Below are positions 1-5,444 of a stretch of DNA of 5,975 bases, piece by piece. Position 1 is the first letter of the stretch. Each line of letters begins with the position of its first letter. The notes under the pieces are model-generated. The model had not been told where the DNA came from. It saw only the letters and a list, made by a program, of their open reading frames with translations, and did not search any database. Source of the stretch: JANQUM01 sp047630355 (GTDB lineage Bacteria > Bacteroidota > Bacteroidia > Cytophagales > Spirosomataceae); the NCBI GenBank assembly GCA_047630355.1, contig JBLHXN010000179.1, positions 1-5,975 of the forward strand, read 5' to 3'. The translations under genes were made by a program, and so were the position numbers.

Positions 1-61
1 TCTCTTCGGAGAGGTGGGTTGTAGTTCTGATGAAATCAGACTGAAAGACGGAGTGGGTTAA
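1..61. repeat. Possible short intergenic hairpin repeat (REP-like), cut by the window edge
   Basis: Two small hairpins lie in tandem. The first pairs TCTC with GAGA around a TTCG loop (1-12). The second pairs TCTGAT (26-31) with ATCAGA (35-40) around GAA, and can be lengthened to eight pairs if one T is bulged. Each is followed by a similar sequence: GAGGTGGGTT at 11-20 and GGAGTGGGTT at 50-59. This arrangement resembles short palindromic repeats scattered between genes in many Bacteroidota genomes, but only one copy is visible here. The same bases read in the second frame give a 19-codon open tail ending in TAA at 59-61, so the end of an upstream coding region cannot be excluded. Confidence 0.4.
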
Positions 62-155
62 TCTTCCATTATTGATTCGGTACTAAAAAGAACCACCGTC
101 AAAGTTTTCAATCGTTAACGGGATTTATCCTATCAGCGAGAAATATTAAATAAGT

Positions 156-878
156 ATGCAAAAAGCCTTTTTAACACTCTGTTGTTTATTATTAACTTTT
201 GGGGCAATTGCTCAAAAGGAAAGAACGGTGTACGGGAAGGTGATAGACGTAGAAAACGGTAAGCCCATAAATTCGGTAACGATTATCAATAAACGCACGA
301 AGCAGCGAGCCGTTAGTAACGAAAAAGGTGATTTTTTCATCTGGGCAACCGTCGGCGATTCTATTTTATGCGTAGCTATTGGTTTTAGGGGTAACGGAAT
401 AAAGTACGACGGCACGTCTAATAAGCCCACCATAACCATGAAGCTAGACGCCATTGCGTTGGCAGAAGTAGTGATTACGGAGAAGCGAAACGAAAACCTA
501 AAAGCTGAAATAGAGGCATTTCTACGAAACCCCGGAGGGAAAAAAGGAATGCGTCAGGAGATTATGAAGAACATGCTTCAAACACAAAATCTCTCCCAAC
601 CCGGCATCGGAATTTCGATTGATGCGTTGTACGATATGTATAGCAAGCAGGGGAAATCCCGCCAAAAAGTAGCCGAACTGGAAATGCTCGATGCGAAGAA
701 GTTTTACGCTGAAATACGATACAATAAACAGTGGGTAAACTACCTCACAAAGTTAGAGGGCAAGGAACTCGATACGTTCATGAAATTCTGCACTTTGACA
801 GATGATTATGTGCTGCGTGCCTCTGATTACGACCTGACTTTTGAAGTCTTCAAATGCTTCCGACAGTTCAAGCGTTGA
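156..878 (+). CDS. Secreted protein with carboxypeptidase-like regulatory domain
   Basis: This 240-residue protein has no assignable enzymatic activity. Residues 1-19 form a signal peptide: a lysine, a leucine-rich core and a likely signal peptidase I site after Ala-Ile-Ala, with Gln20 as the mature end. Residues about 24-106 match the beta-sandwich carboxypeptidase-regulatory-like fold (CarbopepD_reg type): VYGKVIDVENGKPINSV, then SNEKGDF, then the closing LAEVVI strand. In Bacteroidota this domain is common at the N-terminus of TonB-dependent receptors and in stand-alone envelope proteins. This one has no TonB plug or barrel; residues 107-240 are a charged, mostly helical tail of unknown role. 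The protein is probably periplasmic or outer-membrane associated. The ATG at 156 is chosen because the signal peptide begins there; the leader is AT-rich with no Shine-Dalgarno sequence. It is transcribed towards asd and closed by the hairpin at 886-917. The domain assignment is fairly secure, the function is not. Confidence 0.85.
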   Translation: MQKAFLTLCCLLLTFGAIAQKERTVYGKVIDVENGKPINSVTIINKRTKQRAVSNEKGDFFIWATVGDSILCVAIGFRGNGIKYDGTSNKPTITMKLDAIALAEVVITEKRNENLKAEIEAFLRNPGGKKGMRQEIMKNMLQTQNLSQPGIGISIDALYDMYSKQGKSRQKVAELEMLDAKKFYAEIRYNKQWVNYLTKLEGKELDTFMKFCTLTDDYVLRASDYDLTFEVFKCFRQFKR

Positions 879-885
879 TAAAATA

Positions 886-917
886 AAACCCCATAAGCTT
901 CAGAGCCTATGGGGTTT
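886..917. terminator. Bidirectional intrinsic terminator between convergent genes
   Basis: AAACCCCATA (886-895) pairs perfectly with TATGGGGTTT (908-917). Inside, GCT (897-899) pairs with AGC (904-906) around a TCAG loop, with one A-C mismatch between the two stems. The right arm runs into TTTATTATA and the left arm is preceded by an A-rich stretch, so the structure can end transcripts arriving from either side. It sits 7 bases after the stop of the upstream + strand gene and 26 bases after the stop of asd. Confidence 0.85.
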
Positions 918-943
918 ATTATATTCACAAAGTTTCCTTTGGT

Positions 944-1936
944 TTAAATCATCTCTTTACTCAATAAATATTCCGCAATCTGCACGGCATTTGTAGCAGC
1001 TCCTTTACGAAGGTTATCGGCTACAACCCAAAGATTTAGCGTATTTACCTGAGATTCATCCCGACGAATACGTCCCACAAAAATTTCATCTTTACCGTGA
1101 GCATTTATGGGCATAGGGTAAATGTTATTTGCCGGATCATCCTGAATAATTACGCTCGGCGTTGCGGCGAGTAATTCACGGACTTTAGCTAACTCAAAAT
1201 CGTTTTCAAATTCTATATTCACGGCCTCGGAATGTCCGCCGATTGTTGGAATACGAACGGTCGTGGCGGTAACTTTGATGCTATCGTCCTCCATGATCTT
1301 ATTCGTTTCCTTAATCATTTTCATTTCCTCTTTCGTGTAACCGTTTTCCAGAAATACGTCAATGTGCGGAATGGCATTCAGGTCAATTTTGTGCGGATAC
1401 GCCATTTCTATGTCAGACTTTCCTTCACGCTCGTTCATCAACTGATCAACGGCTTTTTTTCCCGAACCCGTCACTGATTGATACGTTGAAACCACTACCC
1501 GCTTTATTTTGTAAGCGTCGTGCAAGGGCTTCATTACTACTACCATCTGAATGGTGGAACAATTAGGATTAGCAATAATTTTGTCTTCGGCAGTTAATGA
1601 GGAAGCATTTACTTCAGGAACAATCAGCTTTTTCGTTGAATCCATTCGCCATGCTGAAGAATTATCAATTACCGTGATTCCGGCCTCTGCGAACTTAGGA
1701 GCAATTTCAAGAGAAATTCCGCCACCCGCCGAAAATATAGCGACGTCCGGTTTCATTTCAATTGCTGTTTTGTAGGTTACAACTTTGTAATCCGTGCCTT
1801 TAAAAGTCACGGTTTTACCCACTGACCGCTCGGAAGCTACGGGGATGATTTCGGTTACGGGGAAATTCCGTTCCGCCAATACTTTCAAAATTTCGCTACC
1901 CACAAGTCCGGTAGCACCAACAACAGCAATTTTCAT
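944..1936 (-). CDS. asd: Aspartate-semialdehyde dehydrogenase
   Basis: This cytoplasmic enzyme (EC 1.2.1.11) reduces L-aspartyl 4-phosphate to L-aspartate 4-semialdehyde with NADPH. That is the branch point to lysine and diaminopimelate, threonine and methionine. Its 330 residues are a normal full length. The N-terminal Rossmann domain starts with the nucleotide-binding loop GATGLVG (7-13). Other family landmarks are SAGGG (69-73), the substrate-phosphate region SSAWRMD with Arg97, the catalytic cysteine in NPNCST (Cys126), TYQSVTGSG (151-159), and RIPTIGGHSEAV with Arg228 and the acid/base His235. All expected catalytic residues are present. The ATG at 1936 lies directly before the nucleotide-binding strand, as usual. 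The next gene upstream on the same strand is the folate cyclo-ligase, 79 bases away with no clear terminator between them, so co-transcription is possible. It is convergent with the gene on its downstream side and shares that terminator. Confidence 0.97.
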   Translation of the reverse strand: MKIAVVGATGLVGSEILKVLAERNFPVTEIIPVASERSVGKTVTFKGTDYKVVTYKTAIEMKPDVAIFSAGGGISLEIAPKFAEAGITVIDNSSAWRMDSTKKLIVPEVNASSLTAEDKIIANPNCSTIQMVVVMKPLHDAYKIKRVVVSTYQSVTGSGKKAVDQLMNEREGKSDIEMAYPHKIDLNAIPHIDVFLENGYTKEEMKMIKETNKIMEDDSIKVTATTVRIPTIGGHSEAVNIEFENDFELAKVRELLAATPSVIIQDDPANNIYPMPINAHGKDEIFVGRIRRDESQVNTLNLWVVADNLRKGAATNAVQIAEYLLSKEMI

Positions 1937-2015
1937 CGTAAAATAAGATTTGAGATTTGAAACGCTTAATTCACCGTAAATTTATAGTATTCCGTTAAGA
2001 ATCATACCGAATAAT

Positions 2016-2588
2016 TCAAAAAGTCCAGATTTTGTGAGGTGTAACGCAATGGTTGAGTTTCACGTCAAATTCGTTTACGTCCGGAATTTCGTCCACAGGT
2101 TCAAAAAATGAAAGCCCGACTTTGAGACATTCGGAATTACATTTACTTAGAAACCGATCGTAATATCCGCCGCCGTACCCAACCCGGTATCCTCGTTTAT
2201 CAAATGCCAAAAGCGGCACAATTACTAAATCAAATGTTGTTTCAGGAAAGCTCTCAACGGTATCTTCTGGTTCGGAAACTCCCCATTTATTAATTATTAA
2301 CTTAGTTTCGGATTTGTACAAATGATGCGTTAGCGTACCATCTTTGTAGCTTTTTGAAAGGTAAATATCTGGTGCGAAGTCTTTGAGAAGCGTATTGACG
2401 ATAATGTTTGTGTCGATTTCATTGTGTTGTTCAATTGGCAAGAACGTATGAACATGGTCGAAACGATGCATCATAATACGACTAAACAGTAAATCATGAA
2501 TTTGCTTAGTGCGTAGTTCTACATCCGTTGGTCGTAATTCTTTTCGATATATTTTGAACTGCTCGCGTAATGATAATTTGGTGTTCAC
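2016..2588 (-). CDS. 5-formyltetrahydrofolate cyclo-ligase (5,10-methenyltetrahydrofolate synthetase)
   Basis: This cytoplasmic enzyme (EC 6.3.3.2) uses ATP and Mg2+ to convert 5-formyltetrahydrofolate to 5,10-methenyltetrahydrofolate, returning an inhibitory storage folate to the one-carbon pool. With a GTG start at 2588 it has 190 residues, typical for the family. Visible landmarks in that numbering are the basic N-terminal helix LREQFKIYRKELR, the FLP segment with nearby acidic residues (about 49-59), WGVSEP (102-107), the IVP strand (123-125) and the nucleotide/folate loop RVGYGGGYYDR (135-145). No in-frame ATG exists near the N-terminus. The GTG at 2588 begins just before the first conserved helix. 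TTG codons at 2621 and 2636 would add 11 or 16 residues that do not look like the family, so GTG is preferred. This gene is often called fau, ygfA or mthfs. It is divergent from the CHRD lipoprotein gene. Confidence 0.92.
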   Translation of the reverse strand: MNTKLSLREQFKIYRKELRPTDVELRTKQIHDLLFSRIMMHRFDHVHTFLPIEQHNEIDTNIIVNTLLKDFAPDIYLSKSYKDGTLTHHLYKSETKLIINKWGVSEPEDTVESFPETTFDLVIVPLLAFDKRGYRVGYGGGYYDRFLSKCNSECLKVGLSFFEPVDEIPDVNEFDVKLNHCVTPHKIWTF

Positions 2589-2674
2589 GGTTAGTTTATC
2601 ATTTAATGAGAAACGAAGCAAGTAAAACTGCTTCAATAGATGCTTTATGACATAGAAAACAAAAGAGGTATGGA

Positions 2675-2690
2675 ATAGTTATTTAACTAT
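2675..2690. promoter_or_regulatory. Perfect inverted repeat in divergent intergenic region, candidate operator
   Basis: ATAGTTA and TAACTAT are exact inverted copies separated by TT, giving a 16-base palindrome. It lies between the divergent cyclo-ligase and CHRD lipoprotein genes, where regulators of either could bind. There is no T-run to make it a terminator. AT-rich palindromes of this size can arise by chance, so the operator reading is tentative. Confidence 0.3.
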
Positions 2691-2736
2691 AATTCGAAGT
2701 ATCTAATGTTGATACAATTTCTTAAAATTAAATTGT
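2682..2736 (+). promoter_or_regulatory. Candidate Bacteroidota-type promoter(s) for the CHRD lipoprotein gene
   Basis: Bacteroidota housekeeping promoters have a -33 TTTG-like box and a -7 TAnnTTTG box about 19 bases apart. Two imperfect candidates exist. The first has TTTA at 2682-2685 and TAATGTTG at 2704-2711, matching five of six fixed -7 bases, and overlaps the 2675-2690 palindrome. The second has TTG at 2709-2711 and TAAATTGT at 2729-2736. Neither is a full match, so treat this as a region rather than a mapped start site. The leader also holds a small hairpin, TGTC-GAAA-GACA, at 2734-2745. Confidence 0.3.
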
Positions 2737-2765
2737 CGAAAGACAGACAACGAACAAAAGTTTTT

Positions 2766-4703
2766 ATGAACAAATTACTATTACTACTATTTTTACCTCT
2801 CTTGGTACTGACGTCTTGTGAAGACGATGATACTCCTGCTTTACCAATGCCAACCGGTACTGAAAAAGTATATACGTTAGGTTCGGTAGCGAATCCTGAT
2901 ATTTCGGGAACGGCTAAATTTATTGAAAACGACGACAATAGCGTAACAATCGAATTAGCATTAAACGGAACTCCTGCTGGTGGAATGCACCCGGCACATA
3001 TTCACCTCAATACAGCTGCGGAAGGTGGAGCAATTGCGTTGACATTAGGAACAGTTGACGGCGGTAGCGGAAAAAGTAGTGTTACTACCACAAAACTTGA
3101 TGATGGTACGCCCATTACTTACCAAACTTTAGAAAATTTTGACGGATACATTAATGTTCACCTAAGTTCAAGCGATTTAGGAACTTTAGTAGCTCAGGGT
3201 GACATTGGTCAGAATGAATTGACCGCCGAAACGAAGCAATACGCTTTAGGAAGTGTAGCAGTACCGAATATTTCTGGAACGGCAACATTCACTAAGCGTG
3301 TAAATGGAGAAGCCTTGGCTACGATTCAGTTACAGAATACACCTGCTGATGGTTCTCACCCCGGTCATATTCACCTGAACACTGCCGCTGAAGGTGGAGC
3401 AATTGCTTTCACTTTTAAGCCAGTAAACGGAGCAACCGGAATGAGTAAAACCAACGTTGCTAAACTTGACGATGGTACCCCATTTTTGTACGATAACGTG
3501 AAGGGTTTTGACGGTTATATCAATATTCACTTATCTGCTGATAACTTAGCGACATTAGTTGCTCAGGGTGATATTGGACAAAACGAATTAACCACTACTT
3601 CAAAAGTGTACAACTTAGGAAGCGTAGCAGTACCTAATATTTCGGGAACGGCAACATTTACCAAACGTGTAAACGGCGAAGCGTTAGCAACAATCCAATT
3701 ACAAAACACTCCTGCTGATGGCTCACACCCTGGTCACATTCACCTAAACACTGCCGCCGAAGGTGGTGGAATTGCGTTTACCTTTAAACCAGTAAACGGA
3801 GCAACCGGAACGAGTAAAACAAACGTAGCTGCTTTGGATAACGGAACAGCTATTGGATATGATGATATTCTTGATTTTGATGGCTACATAAATGTCCACT
3901 TAGCGGCAAATAATTTAGGCACATTAGTTGCTCAAGGCGACATTGGACAAAACGAACTCTCGCTTACCGATGCTAAAACGTACCGTTTAGGTTCGGTAGC
4001 AGTACCGGGTATCAGCGGAACTGCCACTTTTGTGAAGCGTAAAAACGGTGAGGCTCTTGCCACGATTCAGTTACAGAATACACCTGCCGGTGGCTCTCAC
4101 CCTGGTCATATTCACATTAATACTGCCGCTGAAGGTGGTGCGATTGCCTTTACATTTAAGCCCGTAAATGGGACAACAGGCATAAGTAAAACAAACGTGG
4201 CCGCTTTAGATAACGGTACGGTGTTTGGCTATGATGCCGTACTTGGTTTTGACGGTTATATCAATATCCACTTATCTGCTGATAACTTAGCGACGTTAGT
4301 TGCTCAGGGTGACATCGGACAAAACGAGTTAACGGGTGATACGAAATCTTACGTCTTAGGCACTAAAGACGTTGCCGGAATTAGCGGCACCGCCAAGTTT
4401 GATAAGCGATTGAACGGCGAAACGTTAGTAACCTTGTCACTTGCCGGAACTCCAAACGGTGGCTCTCATCCAGCACATATTCACATGAATACTGCCGCCG
4501 AAGGTGGAGCAATTGCAATCTCTTTAAATTCAGTAAACGGCACAACGGGAATGAGCAAAACCAACGTTGCTAAATTCAATAACGATGCCGCTGTTACGTT
4601 CGACCAATTATTAGTCTATAACGGTTACATAAATGTGCATTTGAGTGCGTCGCAATTGGGCACAATTGTAGCTCAGGGTAATGTAGGTTCAAATGCTAAC
4701 TAA
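2766..4703 (+). CDS. Five-repeat CHRD-domain lipoprotein, probably surface exposed
   Basis: The 645-residue product begins with a lipoprotein signal peptide: MNK, a leucine-rich core and the lipobox LTSC with lipid-bearing Cys18. The following residues, EDDDT, are acidic like the surface-export signal described for Bacteroidota lipoproteins. The remainder is five tandem repeats starting near residues 34, 157, 280, 404 and 527, each of 123-124 residues. Each contains [MS]HP[AG]HIH followed by NTAAEGG, then GYIN[VI]H, then AQG[DN][IV]G, which fits the CHRD family (first defined in chordin; common in bacterial secreted proteins, role unclear). Every histidine in the protein belongs to this pattern, Cys18 is the only cysteine, and there is no tryptophan. 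An in-frame ATG at 2706 would add 20 residues ahead of the signal peptide; the ATG at 2766 is preferred because it places the positive end and hydrophobic core correctly. The gene stands alone, followed by a strong terminator. Metal binding or adhesion are possible roles but unproven. Confidence 0.9.
   Translation: MNKLLLLLFLPLLVLTSCEDDDTPALPMPTGTEKVYTLGSVANPDISGTAKFIENDDNSVTIELALNGTPAGGMHPAHIHLNTAAEGGAIALTLGTVDGGSGKSSVTTTKLDDGTPITYQTLENFDGYINVHLSSSDLGTLVAQGDIGQNELTAETKQYALGSVAVPNISGTATFTKRVNGEALATIQLQNTPADGSHPGHIHLNTAAEGGAIAFTFKPVNGATGMSKTNVAKLDDGTPFLYDNVKGFDGYINIHLSADNLATLVAQGDIGQNELTTTSKVYNLGSVAVPNISGTATFTKRVNGEALATIQLQNTPADGSHPGHIHLNTAAEGGGIAFTFKPVNGATGTSKTNVAALDNGTAIGYDDILDFDGYINVHLAANNLGTLVAQGDIGQNELSLTDAKTYRLGSVAVPGISGTATFVKRKNGEALATIQLQNTPAGGSHPGHIHINTAAEGGAIAFTFKPVNGTTGISKTNVAALDNGTVFGYDAVLGFDGYINIHLSADNLATLVAQGDIGQNELTGDTKSYVLGTKDVAGISGTAKFDKRLNGETLVTLSLAGTPNGGSHPAHIHMNTAAEGGAIAISLNSVNGTTGMSKTNVAKFNNDAAVTFDQLLVYNGYINVHLSASQLGTIVAQGNVGSNAN
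2865..4700 (+). repeat. Five tandem coding repeats (~369 bp) of the CHRD lipoprotein
   Basis: Unit boundaries, taken at the K-x-Y-x-L-G start of each repeat, are 2865-3233, 3234-3602, 3603-3974, 3975-4343 and 4344-4700. Units 2 to 4 are most alike as protein, sharing FTFKPVNG and HPGHIH. Units 1 and 5 are more distant and both carry HPAHIH. Nucleotide identity is patchy: units 2 and 4 share exact 26-base blocks at 3321-3346 and 4062-4087, and at 3528-3553 and 4269-4294, while units 2 and 3 differ at many silent sites. Confidence 0.93.
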
Positions 4704-4726
4704 CGATTAACAGTTAAAACCTTGTG

Positions 4727-4761
4727 AAAGCCATTCCGCAAATTTGCGGAATGGCTTTTTT
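4727..4761 (+). terminator. Strong intrinsic terminator after the CHRD lipoprotein gene
   Basis: AAAGCCATTCCGCAAA (4727-4742) is followed immediately by its exact inverse complement (4743-4758), giving a long GC-containing stem with a small AT loop. The arm ends in six T residues (4756-4761), followed by GTTTG. It begins 23 bases after the CHRD stop codon. This makes the downstream lipoprotein gene a separate transcription unit. Confidence 0.92.
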
Positions 4762-4826
4762 GTTTGTAGAGTAATAGAATTTACAAATAGAACGTTATCT
4801 AAGAAACACTCCAAAATAATAATCAA

Positions 4827-5444
4827 ATGAAAAAGTCATTCATATATCTATTCATTGCCGTTTTTGTCAGCAGTTGTGCGTTGAGAAAACCCACTCCTTC
4901 GCCGGCATTTGCACAGGCAAGCAAGTTTCACGAACGCATCGCGATTCTCCCGTTTTCCGTAGAATTTAACGAAAACTACAAACGCAGCATGGCAATGCAG
5001 GGCGGACGAAACCTGCGGGATGAAGGGTATTGGGCGAAGACCGGAAAATTTGCCGGAATGGACATGCAAACAAACGCATTTAAAAATATGGCTCGCCGAA
5101 TCAGCAAAGGAAAGTACGAATTAATCATTCAGGATTTTCTGACGACGAATCGTAAACTGGATGAATTAAGCATTTCTTATCAAGGACTTCCGGCGGTTAA
5201 CAAAGGTTTGTTAGCAAAGCAATTAGACGTTGATGCCGTTATTTACGGCGAGACAATGGTTAATATTGATTTTAGAGGAATAAATCCTGGCGGTGTCAAT
5301 TCTCGCATATCGGTTTTTGATGCCCGAAGCGGTGAAATTATTTGGCAGGACGAACTCGAACAACAAATCGGTTCGATGCAAGACAGCCCCGAACGCCTCG
5401 CTGCTCGTACTATAGATCAATTGATAAAGCGGTTGCCGTATTAA
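4827..5444 (+). CDS. Putative lipoprotein resembling CsgG/LpoB-type envelope proteins
   Basis: This 205-residue protein starts with a lipoprotein signal peptide, MKK, a hydrophobic core and the lipobox VSSC with Cys17. The next residues, ALRKP, are basic or neutral rather than acidic, so it lacks the acidic surface-export signal and is more likely held on the periplasmic side. The body has the outline of the CsgG, GNA1162 and LpoB group: a first strand RIAILPF (37-43), a helix leading to the strand LLAKQLDVDAVIYGE (128-142), then SRISVFDARSGEIIWQDE (159-176), in which a variable is built from a stored property and an energy-rich strand follows, and a C-terminal helix to residue 205. That group binds partners in the envelope, for example export pores or peptidoglycan synthases. 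The assignment is by pattern only and no specific role is claimed. The gene follows a strong terminator, so it should have its own promoter in 4762-4826, where no convincing match was seen. Confidence 0.8.
   Translation: MKKSFIYLFIAVFVSSCALRKPTPSPAFAQASKFHERIAILPFSVEFNENYKRSMAMQGGRNLRDEGYWAKTGKFAGMDMQTNAFKNMARRISKGKYELIIQDFLTTNRKLDELSISYQGLPAVNKGLLAKQLDVDAVIYGETMVNIDFRGINPGGVNSRISVFDARSGEIIWQDELEQQIGSMQDSPERLAARTIDQLIKRLPY

Noticed and set aside
212..454. Minus-strand open frame inside the first gene
   Set aside because: It lies wholly within a well supported gene, has no recognisable domain and no supporting start context.
1232..1775. Two plus-strand open frames opposite asd
   Set aside because: They are antisense shadows of a complete, conserved enzyme gene and their translations look like no protein family.
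1937..2015. Separate promoter for asd with TAAATTTA as a -7 box
   Set aside because: The box is only a partial match and no TTG-type -33 element lies at the right distance, so it was not listed.
2706..2765. In-frame upstream ATG giving a 665-residue CHRD protein
   Set aside because: It would put 20 mostly charged residues ahead of a textbook lipoprotein signal peptide that starts at 2766, and the segment also carries candidate promoter and hairpin sequences.
3330..3530. Minus-strand open frame within the CHRD repeats
   Set aside because: It is an antisense shadow of the repeat sequence.
2865..4700. Tandem repeats as a CRISPR array or assembly duplication
   Set aside because: Units are about 369 bases, stay in one coding frame and differ at many silent sites, so they are true protein repeats and not a CRISPR array or a copy error.
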